This document shows, piece by piece, positions 46,201 through 59,498 of a stretch of DNA of 64,000 nt. Each line of letters starts with the position of its first letter. The first letter of the stretch is position 1. Position numbers and translations under genes: made by a program. The notes below the pieces were generated by a model, which did not search any database, was not told the origin of the DNA, and saw only the letters and a list, made by a program, of their open reading frames with translations. The stretch comes from Bryum argenteum (lineage: Eukaryota > Streptophyta > Bryopsida > Bryales > Bryaceae): assembly GCA_037043015.1 (NCBI GenBank), contig CM073321.1, positions 7,460,001 to 7,524,000 on the forward strand, in the 5' to 3' direction.

Positions 46201-48222
46201 GATTCCATCTCCGGTAACCACATGGCCCAAGAACTCCATCTCAAGTTGTGCAAACTCACTCTTTTCCCATTAGCATAAAGCTTGTTGTCTCTAAGCTTCA
46301 TGAGTACTGCCTCAAGGTGCCTTGCATGTTCCTCGGCCGTCTTGGAAAACACCAAGATGTCATCGATGTAGACAATCACAAAGTCATCCATTTCCTCTCG
46401 AAAGATGGTGTTCATAAGGGTTGTGAATGTTGAGGGTGCATTGCACAACCCAAAGGGCATCACAAGGAACTCATAAGACCCATACCTTGTGCGGCACGCG
46501 GTCTTTTCTACATCCGCATCCGCAATGCGGATTTGGTAGTAATCCGACTTCAAGTCTATGCGACTAAAGTACTTAGCTCCCGCCAATCTATCAAAGAGAT
46601 CATCAATTCGAGGCAAAGGGTAGTTGTTCTTGATGGTCACCTTATTCAAGGCCCTATAATCAATGCACATCCTAAGCTTGCCATCCTTCTTGTCCACAAA
46701 GAGGACCGGTGCACCATATGGTGACTTGCTTGGTCTCACATAACCCCTTTCCAACAAGTCGTTAGTTGCTTCTTTAGCTCCATCAACTCTTTTTGGTTTA
46801 ACCGATAAGGTGCCTTAGAAGGTGGCTCGGCTCAGTAGCACCTCGATCTTGTGATCCACTTCTCTTCTTGGGGGTAGCTCTTTGGGTAACTCATTGGTAA
46901 GCACATCCTTGTACTTGGCCAACACCTCTTGAATTTCTTTGGGAAGTGGTTGTTGCACCCCCTTCCCCTCATGCCCAAGTTGATCTTCACGAGCCATCAC
47001 CACAAATTGATGTTCCAACATTTGGTCTAAAGAGACCAAGTTTAATTTGCCCCCGCTATTGAAGGGCCACGAGTTAACTTCAACACTAACTCCTTGCCAT
47101 CACGGCGCACCACTAACCGTCTTTGGCTTGCGCCTCACATCCACCGTGTGCGCCTCAAAGAAGGTATCCCCTAAGATGAGGTCTACCTCATCCATCTCAC
47201 ATAATGTGAAATTCTCAACAAACTCCAATGTCCCACACTTCAAGGTCACTTGCAACGCCACTTCCTCCGTCTTGTGCGGTTCGCCCTTTGCAAAACGCAC
47301 ATTGATGGGCTTGCTTGCCTTTTGCAGTGGCAAGCCCAACTCCCTTGCTAGTTTGGGACTCATGAAGGAGTGCGTTGCCCCTGTATCAACCAAACATGAG
47401 ACATCTTTGTCCTTCACTTGGGCCTCAAGAAACAAGAGGCCCGGCCTTGGCTTGAGGCTACTTGCCTTGGCCACAAAACCTCCTTCTAGTATGCGGTCTT
47501 CAACACAAGCAAGACTTGCAATGGTACTCACCTTCTTGTCGGGGCACTCCGCAATGAAGTGGCCAATCTTGCCACAACCATGGCACCTCTTGGCCTTGGT
47601 GTCATCACCTTTGTCTCCCCCTTTAGATGGCTTTCCCCCTTGGTGTTCCCTTTTGTTAGAGGCTCCACCATCCACTTGTCCCTTGTGTTTGTTGCCAAAG
47701 CCAAACTTCTTGCGCTCTTTGCCTCGAGCCGCATTCCTATTTGATCCACTTTGTTGAGAGGGGCCACTTGACTTCCTCTCGGGTCCATCACCTCAATCCT
47801 TTCAACAATCTTGATGATGCCCGCCACATCCTCAGGAAGTTTTGGGAACTTGAACAAGGCATCCACCACCCACTTTTGAAGCCCACCCAAAAAGATGCAC
47901 TTCTTAGAGAACTCATCCATCTTGGGTGTGGCATTCATTTGGGCATTGAAGTCACGCACATAGGCCTTGAGAGACCCAGTGTGCCTCATTTGCACCAAGT
48001 TCATGCCTTCCCTCAACTCCTGATACTCTGGTGTGAAGCGTTCACTCAACAAGTCTTTGAAGCCACCCCAAGTCAAGTTTGCCACCAACTCCGGCTCTTG
48101 CTCCTTTTTGCTTGTCCACCATTGAAGAGCATGATCCTTGAGAAATGTCACCGCAATGGAAACCTTGTCCTACTCATCCGGCTTTTGGACATCATAGTAG
48201 TTATCCATCTCAAGAAGTTTAC
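43257..48222 (-). pseudogene. Chromodomain gypsy element gag-pol, minus strand
   Basis: Order on the minus strand: gag (47528-48222, capsid-like FTPEYQELREGMNLVQMRHT), CCHC knuckle (CHGCGKIGHFIAEC), protease with intact DTGATHSF (about 47380), reverse transcriptase (46188-46800, with [13 protein letters not shown] and YIDD), RNase H (HTDASDFAIGGVLM, 45787-46100), integrase with zinc finger, SMDFITSLPES, SDRDPKFTS and QTERVNGVLN (44486-45300), and chromodomain (EYLVKWRGYHEKEATWV, about 44130-44200). 43257-44050 is 3' untranslated. Protease and RT motifs are intact, but the element has about six frame changes. The 5' end, including the 5' LTR and the start of gag, is missing at 48222. Chromodomains target such elements to heterochromatin. 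Confidence 0.85.
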
Positions 48223-48420
48223 GGGTTCCGGGTAATGAGTTGGGGGAGTCAAGGTGGGTTAGACACCTTGACTAGAAATGGTGCTAACATTGTGTGTGCT
48301 TGGCATGTGTAGTGTTAGCTAAGTTGTGGCCGGTTGCTACCAACAAAGTAAGCCGTGATTCCGCTACCAAGTAAGGCTTACTTGAAGAAGAAGAGTTGGG
48401 AGTAATTAGGGCCGCAACCC
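48223..48420 (+). mobile_element. 5' LTR remnant (last about 195 bp), copy F
   Basis: Matches the final 195 bp of the 53880-55202 LTR with about six to eight differences by eye, so these are the two LTRs of one element. The rest of this 5' LTR was lost at the junction with the minus element. Confidence 0.85.
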
Positions 48421-48421
48421 T

Positions 48422-48433
48422 TGGTATCAGAGC
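48422..48433 (+). other. Primer-binding site for initiator tRNA-Met
   Basis: TGGTATCAGAGC, the standard complement to the 3' end of plant initiator methionine tRNA, two bases after the LTR end. Confidence 0.9.
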
Positions 48434-48473
48434 AGGCTACGTTACGGGATCCAATCAAGAGTAGGATGGCACG

Positions 48474-51400
48474 ATGGACCGGAAGCTCGCGACGTGGCCC
48501 GAACACCTTTGTAGTCAAGCCCTCGAGGCCGGGGATGCCCCTAATGTGGAGTTTTCTCAAGATGTCTCGGAAGAGCGGGAGGAAATTCAAGAGAAGCAAG
48601 GGGACCCAAGGGAAGTTGCTAGTGGTGAGGAGGACACTCACCATGATGAGGAAGAAGTTCCCTCAAGTCCCGTTCCCAGGAAACGAGGCTACAAGCGGAA
48701 GGCACGAGATGAAATGTTTAATGAGCTTGTCAAAACTCTTCAAGTCATGCAAAAGGAGATCAAGGAGCTCAAGGGGAGGGCATCAAGCCCTTCTTCCCGC
48801 AAGTTGTGCAAGACTAACTTGCCCTCTTCCTTCACGGGATTGGGCAAGGCAAACAAGGTCAAGGACTTCATTGTGGAACTTGAGCTCTACTTTGAGGCCC
48901 AAAGAGCTCGTGAAGAGGACAAGATCACCATTGCCGTGACCTTCTTGAAAGAGCATGCTCTTTTGTGGTGGACTTGTTTCCGGGGTGAAAATGCGAGAGT
49001 AGTGAGCAACTTAACTTGGACCGGTTTCAAGGAGATCCTAAGTGAGCGCTTCACCCCGGAGTACCAAGACATTCGGGATGGCATGGCCCTTGTGCGATTG
49101 AAGCAAACGGGCACCCTTCATGCCTATGTGAGGGATTTCAATGCACATTTAAATGTGCTCCTGAAGTTAGATGAATTGGCCAAAAAGGTCATTTTCTTCA
49201 ATGGACTCCAAGGTTGGGCGGAGCGGGCATTATTCAGGATGCCAAAGCTGCCAGAAACTTGTGCCGAGTTGCTCAAGTTGGCAGAAAGAATTGGTGATGA
49301 TGAAGGTCACCGGAAGACTTCTAAAGAAGGGACTTCCACCGGAGAGCAAGGCAAGTCGCAGTCAAAGCGCCAACACAAGAAACATGGTTGGCAAAAGCAT
49401 AAAGGCGGTGAGGGTGGGCCTTCCAAGGATGGGAAGGACAAGTTTGCCAAGGACAAAACCAAAAGTGGGGACAAGTCCAAGAAGGAGACAAGTCACATAA
49501 CTTGTTACAATTGTGGAGAAAAGGGCCACATGGCAAAGGATTGCTCCAAACCAAAGGTGAGTTTGGAAAATAGGAAAATCCTTGTTACAAGCCACCTATT
49601 GGAAGGGGGTTTCATTGCAAGAGCAAGTTGCTCCAAGTTAGGTGGTGGCTTGTTGTTCCTAAAAGGGGTTGTTGGTAAAAGTGACAATTTCTTTATGTTG
49701 GATACAGAGGCAACCCACTTGTTCATAAGTCCGGAAGCTGCAAAGAGGATGGGCTTGCATTTGAGCAAGGCAAGCAAGCCCATCCAAGTGAGGTTTGCAA
49801 AAGGCAAGCCTCACCAAACATGCCTTGTAGCTACGGGAGTAGAAGTGAAGTGTCAAAACTTCACATTTGTGGAAAACTTCACGGTTTGTGAGATGGATGG
49901 GATTGATCTCATCTTGGGTAATACTTTCTTTGACACCTATGGGGTGGATATAAGGAGGCGGCTATTGAGTGTGGTTGCCAACCCCGAAGGCAAGGAGATT
50001 GAGTTGGAGTTCACCAAGGCACCCAACATGTTGGGGAGTAGGATCAACTTGGTGAACTTAAAGGAGTTAGAGGAAACCCGGTTCTTGATAATGCTAAGGA
50101 CCGATTTGGGAGTTGAAGGGAATAAGCCCACTTCTAATTCAACACCTCCCAAGTGTATTCGGGAGGTCATCCAAGGCTTTGGTGATGTTCTCACGGAGGA
50201 GTTGCCGGATGAGTTACCGCCACGAAGAGAGGTTGATCACAAGATCGAGTTGGTGCCGGGAGCGGCACCGCCATCCAAGGCACCTTACCGGATGAACCAA
50301 AGGGAGTTGGTAGAGTTGAAGAAACAACTCAATGAGCTTTTGGCAAAGGGATATATCCGCCAAAGCAAGTCACCTTATGGAGCACCGGTCTTGTTTGTGG
50401 ACAAGAAAGGAGGGAAACTACGCATGTGTGTGGATTACCGGGCGCTCAATAAGATCACCATCAAAAACAACTACTTTTTGCCTTGAATTGATGATCTCTT
50501 TGACCGGTTGGCGGGGGCCAAGTATTTTAGCCGGGATATTACCAAATCTTGATTGCGGCCGAGGATGTGGAGAAAACCGCTTGTAGGACTAGATATGGGT
50601 CTTATGAGTTTTTGGTGATGCCTTTTGGGTTGTGCAACGCCCCATCAACGTTCACAACCCTTATGAATACGGTGTTCCATCAAGAGATGGATGTGTTTGT
50701 CATTGTCTACATTGATGACATATTGGTGTTCTCCAAAACCAAGGAAGAGCATGCACAACACCTTGCAATTGTGCTTCAAAAACTTAGGGACAATAAATTG
50801 TATGCAAATGGGGGAAAAAGTGAGTTTGGCTTGCAAGAGATTGAGTTCTTGGGACACATTATGACGGGGCAAGGTGTCAAACCGGACCACAAGAAGGTAG
50901 AAGCAATCAAGAAGTGGAGCCGACCTACTTCACAAAAAGGACCGAGGTCATTTCTTGGGTTGGCTAATTATTATAGGAGGTTCATAAAGAACTTCTCCAA
51001 GATTGCTAAGCCCATGTCCGATTTGCTTAAGAAGAACTTGACCTTGGAGTGGACCGAGTCATGTGAGCAAGCCTTTCAAGAACTCAAGGAGAAACTCTCT
51101 TCCCCGCCGGTATTGAAGTTCCCCGAGTTTGAGAAGCCTTTTGAGGTGCATACCGATGCAAGTGACTTTGCCATCGGGGGAGTGCTCATGCAAGAAGGAA
51201 GGCCAATTGCATTTGAGAGCAAGAAATTGGATGGCACTCAAATCAATTGGCCAACGCATGAAAAGGAGATGTTTGCCGTGGTGCATTGTTTGAAGACATG
51301 GCAACATTACCTTGGTCTCCACAAGATCAAGGTATTCACCGATAATGTTTCATTGAAGTACTTTGAGACACAAGCCAAAGTCACACCAAAACAATTGAGG

Positions 51401-53017
51401 TAGTATGATACCTTAGTGCTTATGAATGTGGAGTTGATCCACAAGCCGGGCCGGGAGAACATGGTGCCGGACGCACTAAGCCGGAAGGATGAACATAGGC
51501 CAAGCACCACGCAAGTCTTGAGAGTGATGTATGCGGGAGAAGGTGATTTGGCAAAGCGGATAAGGGAGGCATATATGAAAGACCACGAGGCTCAAAAGTT
51601 CTTAGATGAACTTAGGTGTGGCAAGAAGCCCAAAGGTATCCGGCTTCACCAAGGTATGATCAAGTTCAAGCAAAATAGGGTGTATGTTCGAAAGGGCAAG
51701 TTGAGGTTGAGTGTGCTCAAAAAGGAGCATGACAACCCCTTGGCCGGGCATAGGGGGGAGAAATCCACCATATGCTCGGTTTCAAAGAGGTTCTATTGGC
51801 CCGGGATGAAGGAAGACATTGCCCATTATGTGAAAACTTGTATCACTTGTCAAGCCAACCGGGCGTCATACCGAAAGCAAGTGGGTTTGTTAAGGCCTTT
51901 GCCTATCCCGGATGGTCCATGGGAGTGTGTCTCTATGGATTTCATTACAAGCCTTCCGGAGTCACGAGGGAGTGACGCCATCTTTGTGGTGGTTGATAGG
52001 TTTAGTAAGTTGGCAAGGATGGAGCCAACAAAAGGGACGGCGACCGCCTTTAAAACTGCGGTGCTCTTTTTCAACGTTTGGTGGCGGCACCATGGATTGC
52101 GAAAGGTGATTGTATCCGATAGAGACCCCAAGTTTACAAGTGTATTTTGGAGGCACTTGTTTAGGAGGATGAAGACAAAGTTGACATTTAGTACGGCTCT
52201 TCATCCTCAAACCGATGGGCAAACGGAACGGGTGAATGGGGTCTTGAATCAATACCTTCGCAACTATGTGAGTGCAGACCAAAGTGATTGGAGTGAGTAC
52301 TTGGGTTTGGCGGAGTTTAGCTACAATGCATCAAGGCATTCAACTACGGGGCAATCACCGTTCAAGGTGGCTTATGGAGTTGAGCCACTTATGCCTGCCG
52401 ACCTAGCTTTGGAAGGACTGCAATCGGAGTTGGAACGAAGCCAAGTTGCTGAAGACTTTGTGGCCAAGAGAGAGCAACTACTTGAGAAGACCAAGTGGTA
52501 CTTAGACAAGGCGCAAAAGAGGTATGTGAAACAAGTTAACAAAGGGCGGCGCCATGAGGAGTATGAGGAGGGCCAAAAGGTGTGGTTGAATGTGAAGAAC
52601 TTCACCTTACCGGATGGCTTGATTCCCAAATTCATGGCAAAGTATGCAGGTCCATTTGTCATTGCAAAACGGTTGTTTGAGGATGTTTATAAGTTGGACT
52701 TACCACCGGAGATCAAGGTTCACCCCACCTTCCATGTGTCATTGCTCAAGCCATATCACGAAGATAAGGTGAGGCCGGAACGCAAACAAGTGTTGTGGCC
52801 TCCACCCGAACTAGTTGGTGATCACCTAGAGTTCGAGGTAGAAGGCATTTTGAAATGCCGGTACACCAAGAAGAAGGGCAAAGAATACTTGGTGAAGTGG
52901 CGGGGGTACCATGAGAAGGAAGCAACATGGGTTGAGGCCAAGTACATGGCCAATGCAAAGGAGATGGTGGAAAGGTATGAAAGCCAACGGAGATCCAAGA
53001 CACCGAAAAAGCATTGA
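48474..53017 (+). pseudogene. Chromodomain gypsy gag-pol, nearly full length
   Basis: One long frame encodes gag ([20 protein letters not shown]), a zinc knuckle ([14 protein letters not shown]), protease, and the start of reverse transcriptase to a TGA at 50484. A short deletion near 50530 removes a few RT residues and shifts the frame. The next frame (50549-51403) carries YIDD and RNase H and ends in TAG at 51401; the same frame continues through integrase (HHCC finger, SMDFITSLPES, SDRDPKFTS, QTERVNGVLN) and a chromodomain (EYLVKWRGYHEKEATWVEA) to 53017. The protease active site reads DTE where DTG is expected. Thus the copy is defective in protease, RT and linkage, yet still close to full coding length, and is the youngest internal region in this part of the window. 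Confidence 0.9.
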
Positions 53018-53867
53018 TGAGGACATCAACCTTTGAAGTGGGGGTGAATCACCACACTTGTGTAGACTTGGCCTAAGTTTTGTCTAGTATTTGGTGCAAA
53101 TTGCACATGTTGTAATACTTGGTTGACAATAAAGTTGCAAATTGAATGGCAAGTTTCCGTGATTGCATGTTGAATGTGAGATGTGTCCTAGTCTCATGTT
53201 GGATTGCTAGGTTGGTTAAAAGAGGTTGAAGGATACGCGAAGCCAATACTTGGAATGCTGCAAAACAGGGACCTTGGCTTGGGAGTTGTGAGTGGGTGAA
53301 TCCCCATGACTCTCAAGCTTAGGACTTGCTCGGGCGGTAGCAAGATAGTGGCACGGGCTCATAAAAGTGCCCTTTGCGGGTTGACCATTATCAACGCATG
53401 GGTTGGCCATCCATGTCTTGGTAGGGTGAAGCAAAGGCTAGGTCGGGCGGGACTTAGCATTATCCCTAGGCGAGCAAAGTTCACCACTTGAGAGCCTAAG
53501 TGCTTGAAAGAGGGCTTGGTGTTGCAACCAAGAAACTGTTGGTTAGCCTTGAATTCATTCCTAAGTCATGTGAGTATGATAGGCTAGTTGAGCCTAACTT
53601 GGGGCCATTGGGGGCATCCGAAGTAAGTCTCAAAGTAGATAGGTGTAGATTTTGTAGGTCCTTTGAAGGCAAACTCTAGGGTGCCAAGGACCTTCGACCT
53701 ATCTAATGCCACCTTTGAAGACTTAGCCAATTTCTAAGTGGAAGGATGCTTAGAGCATTGCGGGGCTAGCTACCCTGGAACGCAATGCAAGTGCCAAGGA
53801 GGAGGCTACCTCAAGAACTTGGTACTGCCGACAAGAGAGACTGTCGATGATGGCATCGACGCTGTTT
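53018..53867 (+). other. 3' untranslated region of the gypsy element
   Basis: Non-coding; homologous in inverse orientation to 35935-36780. Confidence 0.75.
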
Positions 53868-53879
53868 GGTGGGGGTGAG
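53868..53879 (+). other. Polypurine tract
   Basis: GGTGGGGGTGAG immediately before the LTR, the expected start site of plus-strand DNA synthesis. Confidence 0.75.
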
Positions 53880-55202
53880 TGTCACATCCCTTTCAAAAGG
53901 ATGTCCGAACACCGTGGTGAGCCAAGAGGACCCCGGGAGTGACGTCCCGGGCTTGGCAAGAGACAAGGTGAAGTGACTAAGGGGAGTCCCGAGCAAACAG
54001 CACGCAATGGCGTCGTGCTCGGGACGAACTTGGTGGTGTGCTTTACATGGTTGGAAACCTTGTTCAAGCACACACCCATAGGTCCAAAGAACGCGCGATT
54101 TGGAGTTGTGAGTCATGAGATATCGCTCTCCAAAGTTGGAGCGCGTTCTGGGACACTCCGAGACTTGGGAGTGTTACCTTTCGGGACTCAAAATGTCGTC
54201 CTTCTTGGATGGCGGCATGTTGCATGTCTTTGGAAAGCTCTCGACAAGATCTCTCCAAAATGCTAAGGCTCGTGAGGAGTAAAACAATGCTTTGGGAGAT
54301 ATGGCTCTCCAAAGCATCGGGACTTCGGGACTCCGGGACTGCTGCCTCCCGGGACGCCCGAATGTTCAGAGGAGCATAGCTCCCACATAGAAGCTCCGAT
54401 TGGGACAAGTGAGGAGTCTATCGACATTTACTCAAAGAGTAGATGTCGAAAATGGGCTTGCACGTCCCATTTGGATAACTGAGCTTCAAGTTAGCCCGAG
54501 AAGAAGATACGGCCCGTTTTTGAGACTAAGGCAAAAACGGGTGGTCTTCCAAAACAAAAGTGTGTCACGGAAGGCCCCTCAACACAAGAGGGGGGGGCCT
54601 ACCGAAGACTCCAGAGAGTACTATGAGGAGGGGTGGTCTCCCTCCTCACTTCCACATGGTGCCGAGGAGAGCCGGGGTGGCTCTAAGGGGTGAGGCTTGG
54701 GATGGAGCCTCACTCCCGCACCTTGGGCACTATGGGATGCTTGTGGTGTGCATCCCGAAACATTGGGTTGGAAAAGTGTCCCGCTCCTAACTAGTCCCCG
54801 TGAAAAGTAGTGCCGGTTTCCGGTAATGTCCCGAATGGAGAGTGTAGACATGAATGGAAGGGGACTAGTGGGGAGTTGGACAATATGCAAGGGCGGTTAG
54901 CTCCGGGGGTGAGTAGTGCCACCCTTGGGAGCTTGGACATGTGTGGAAGGCCGCCCCGTGCCACCAAGTGGCATGCCCATGTGTTTTGTGGGAGTTCCGG
55001 TTTACGGGTTCCGGGTAATGAGTTGGGGGAGTCAAGGTGGGTTGGACACCTTGACTAGAAATGGTGCTAACATTGTGTGTGCTTGGCATGTGCAGTGTTA
55101 GCTAAGTTGTGGCCGGTTGCTACCAACAAAGTAAGCTGTGATTCCGCTACCAAGTAAGGCTTACTTGAAGAAAAAGAGTTGAGAGTAATTAGGGCCGCGA
55201 CA
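53880..55202 (+). mobile_element. Gypsy 3' LTR copy G
   Basis: TGTCACATCCC to AGGGCCGCGACA, 1,323 bp, partner of the remnant at 48223. The target duplication cannot be tested because the outer part of the 5' LTR is gone. Confidence 0.9.
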
Positions 55203-56589
55203 TGATATTTACGGATGGTTCACGAATTATTCCCGGCGCGGAGATAAGTCGCAGTTATATTATGAAAAATCATCGTAATATGGCAGAATTCTCCCCGGAG
55301 CGAGGATAATCGTTACTTCTGGTGTCGTGAGTTACCGAACAAAGTAGGACCATAAACACCACAATTGACTACTTATACCTAACAAAAGGCTCCACCTTCA
55401 AGGTAACGTTCCTTGGAGACTCTGTGAAGTGCGGAACAAGACTCAATCGGTTAAAACTACCGGGTATACAGTACAACGATTGGAATGCGTCTCATCGTAG
55501 TGGTTTTCTCACGATCCGATTAAGAGGAATGGTCACTCTCACACTCTAATCCGGTCGGCCCGAAACCAAAACCCTTGGATAACCGATGGTTTCTAATTAG
55601 GTTTCCCTCTCCGGTCGGGAACACTTCTGACCGGATACTTATTTGTTAACAACGTGTTGATTTAGTTTTAGCTCCATAAGTCCTCGCAAGGATCCTTCAT
55701 ATTAATTTGGAGAGTGCGGAATTACTTCACTCTCTACCGGTGGATTTAGGTGATAGGGGTTTCACCGGTTTTGCTCTTTTATATTTTCTCTCTTTTCTTC
55801 CGATACTGTGAATAGTATCCCGGCGTTCAATCCGCAAGATTTCAACTACACATCCCGTGAAACTAATCCAGATGCAGTGGTTGGACACTAATTCCAGTTA
55901 GGAATCGTACCGGATATCTCGTCAGGGAGGTCGGCTACCGGATCAGTTTTACTCACCAACGAGGTACCTCTGCCCAATCCGGAGTACATCGCCAACCTTG
56001 CAACCTGTAGACACACACGAACAATCGTAACTCTCCTACTCGGACTTTTATTGAAATCACAATTACTCTAACAACCACAAACCGGGTGCTAGTGCAGCAA
56101 CCACCAAACCTGCGAAGGATTCATGTTCCTACAACCGGATCCAGACCACGCTTGCACAAGACAACCCGGAAATCACACAAAAACAACAAAGGTGCACGGG
56201 GTTGAAATGCAAGCTAAACCTTTACTCTTGGAATGCAGAAAATACAGAAAGATCGGGGGTACTTCTCAGAATCATCGATAAGTATCTTCAGCCCCCGGAT
56301 TTCCCAGAAACCCTCATCAGTTCCTACATATCCGAAATCCGAGATTTCCGGAGTAAGAGGACTTGGAAAGCATCTGCATTCTTGTCTACTTTCTAAATAT
56401 CTTGTAGCACTACTCGCAACCATCTACCCACATCGCGTACTCGTCTATCACTGGTCCAGTCCGGGTAGAAGGCAACGCAACCTACTTTACCTATCCGGAT
56501 TACTGGCTTCCTGGATTTGCGGGCGGTGGTCCCTCCAATGCTATTGTTGTCTGTCCGGTCTCAGCAGGTGCACTCTTGTGGGTAGGGCT
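55203..56589. other. Non-coding stretch, nothing recognised
   Basis: Mixed composition with no credible long reading frame, repeat or RNA. It may be the 3' region of the next minus-strand gene. Confidence 0.5.
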
Positions 56590-59498
56590 TCAGGTAGGAG
56601 TTTGAGCCTCTGCCTCCATAGGTGTAGACTCCCTGGAAGAGTGCTTGTCCTTTCGGTTGATATCTTCAGTCCCGATTTGGCCACTTAGACTGAGGTGTGC
56701 GGGTAGCACGTTCAGGGGCTCGCTCCACTCCACCGGTCTAAAGGTCTCGGGCGGCCGTATGACGATCTGACACATGTCGACTGGCTCTTGAATCTGCACA
56801 GCAGGGGTGACTGCTCCGGTTGCCTCAAAAACCGGAGTGAAGTCGGAGGTTACCTGCTAAGCTGGCTCCAATTCGACTTCCGGTTTCTCCTCTTCAGTAC
56901 GAATCTGGAGACATAGCTCTGCTGGTAGGACAACGGTGGCCTCCTCCTCCTCCATAATTACTCCGGTCTGCTCTTGGGGCATGAGTATCTCGTACGGGTC
57001 TCCAATGTCTCCACTACCGGTTGTATTACCGGTTCCTCTACGGGTTCGACTACCGGATGTACTACCAGTTGCACTACCGGTTCCTCAAAACTCTCCTCCT
57101 GTAGATCGGTTGGGGCATTCCCGGTAACAATTGACTTCCCATGATCCTCCCGAGGTCCGACAATGCTAGTCTCCACCGTTAGAGCAGATTCTTGGTCTCC
57201 TTTGGTTGGGGTAACCATTCCGGTATTGTCGTAGGGGCTTGCTATTCCTGCTAGGCTCACGATTTGAGGCATCGTGACATCAACCGGATTTGGGAGTCGA
57301 GGCTCAACGTACTATGGTACTTGTTCTGGTGCGGCGATCGCTGCAAGAATAACGTCTCCCAGACCTGCAAAGGGAAGGGCAGATAGAAGCTTACCCGTGA
57401 GCACCCGGAACTCCTTCAATGCCTGATTCACTCCCACAGCGTGTCTACAGAGCAGCTCCACTGATCGAGACAAGTTGTCTAAGGCCAGCTACGCATTGTA
57501 GAGCTTTGCCTTCATCTAGGCCTCTCCATCCGCCCGAAACAACTTCTTCAACGATTGCAACACTGCCCGGTTGATGATCTGCAATCCCTGGATTACACCC
57601 TCCTTTTCCTTCACTGTCTTCCCCAAGACCTCCATCTCCCGTTCCACCTTACGTTCAACTTCTATCTTTCCGGCCCGCAGTTCTACTACTTGCTTATTCA
57701 GGTCCTCCACGAACACCTGGTAACGCTCAATATTTGGTGTCTGGAAACTCTGGCCGAGGTGTTCTACGGTCGAGAACAACTGTCGGGTCTCCTGCTCCAC
57801 GGTCTCGATGGCGAACCGGATGGGCTATAGAATACAGTCACTGGGAATCTGGTATAAGGTTGGGGTAGCGTTGCAGCAACTGTCTTGACGGCTGGGGTTG
57901 GCACAGTCGAGCTGAGTGTCTCCGTTTGTTCTCGTACTGCTGGCTTGACTGGCTTTGGTGGCCCTGGCTGCTCCGGTTTTCAGGATCGTCGAGACACTTC
58001 TGGCTCCTACATGATCGCCTTGCCAGTATCCAACCGTCTTCTACAAGAGACCGGATTGGGTTGATCTTTGCCGCCCGGGATGGTAACCGGGGTGGATTCT
58101 GGATCTTGCATGACATCAGGATCGAGGAATTCCTCTTCCTTGCCTTTGTCCTCCGGATCAACTGCCTCAGCTATAGCCTCCTCCTTCTTCTTCGCCTTCA
58201 GCTTCACATTCGGCACTCTATCTTCAGGAGGCACCCGTCCGGAAGCTAAGATTATTGACGCAATTCCCAGAGTGGCCACGGATCCTAGTGTGGCTACCGA
58301 TCCGGGTGTCACTCTCTCCTTTGCAGGCGACCGAGTAGGAGTTCTCACTCTCGCAAACCACAGTGTGAACTTCCTCTTCCTCCTTGCAGCACTCGTTCTA
58401 GGTCGGGCAGGGGTCTCCCATCCGGCTTCTCCTTCCTCATCCTCTTCCTGATTGACCTCTTCCTCGGATTGATCTCCTCCAGCCTTTGCCACTGCTTCAG
58501 CCTGCCTTTGTTGTGCCTTCGTCCTCCTCAGGACCAAAAAAGTCTCCTCTTCTTGCTTCTCTTCTTCTTCTTCCTCTTCTTCCTCCTCATGACGTCCGTG
58601 AGGCATGGAGATGGACGCTATCACCTCGGTGGTCCGTGCCAACCGGGTTGTTGGCCTCCGTCTTGCCGGTTGCCGCGGACTAGATCTCCGGGGTGCGTAC
58701 TCGGTCCGGCGTGATTTGGATCACCCTTCTTCTTTCTGTTCTGCGGGGTCGTCTTGATGTACTCCGGGGATCCCTCCAGGCTCTAGGTCGATGACCGGTC
58801 TATCCGGATGCTCCTCCTCGGGCTCAAAAGGCTGGTCGACATGGCGAGGGCCAACCTCGAGGACTTTTAGCTTGTCCCAAATTGCTACTTTCTGGATGGT
58901 TAGAAGGCCATACCGGGCGTACACGTGGTAGAGGTAGGGTGTCAACGGACAACCCTTCCAGTTGCCGATCTTAGCCACCTCCCTGTGCATTACGTCGCTA
59001 ATGATGTGGTGCACCCCAATCCTCTGCTTCCCGTCGTAACTCCACAGAATCGACTTCATCAACCTGATCGTGGAGGAGGTCGGCTTGTCTTGATTGAAGA
59101 TTGGCACTACAAATCAGAGTAGCCCCTTCTCCCAATCGTTCTTGCAGTGATTGGGTTTGGTACCATCTTTGGTGTCAGGCGGCCTCTAGAATCGACTCCT
59201 CAGCCCCAAGTCTCCCTTTTTTGTGACGTATCCCACATCGGAGTTGGGAAACCGATAGGTCGCCTTCCACAGTCGCGATGTCCAATTCTCCGGTTTGCTG
59301 CGCAGCTTGTGATCCCGGTGTTCCTTCGGCCACTGCTTGCTGACCGTCTCCTCAATGATCCACGGATCAAGAAGGTCCTTGGAAACGTTGAGAACTCGTC
59401 GGAGCCCATCCGGACGAGGTCCTCCCGCAGCTCCGCCTCGTGCTTCTTACTCCGCGAGAAATCCGGTTTCACGATTTTGATGGGAATCGCTTTCCCCA
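56590..59498 (-). pseudogene. Plant transposon-associated protein, decayed
   Basis: From ATG at 59499 (MGKAIPIKIVKPDFSRSKKH), through a frame change near 59385, the peptide reads LDPWIIEETVSKQWP, RLWKATYRFPNSDVGYV, TAG at 59186, TGA at 59114, then FNQDKPTSSTIRLMKSILWS and GCPLTPYLYHVYARYGLL. This order of Thr-Ser-rich, hydrophobic and LTPYLY-like blocks resembles the plant domain often called putative plant transposon protein (PF20167), a tentative match from memory. Downstream come a long acidic run (58510-58600), charged disorder, a coiled coil (57516-57800) and VVEPVEEPVIQPVVE-type repeats (about 57000-57090). The LTR at 59499 abuts the start codon, so any promoter is displaced. Several stops and shifts make it a pseudogene. 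Confidence 0.4.
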
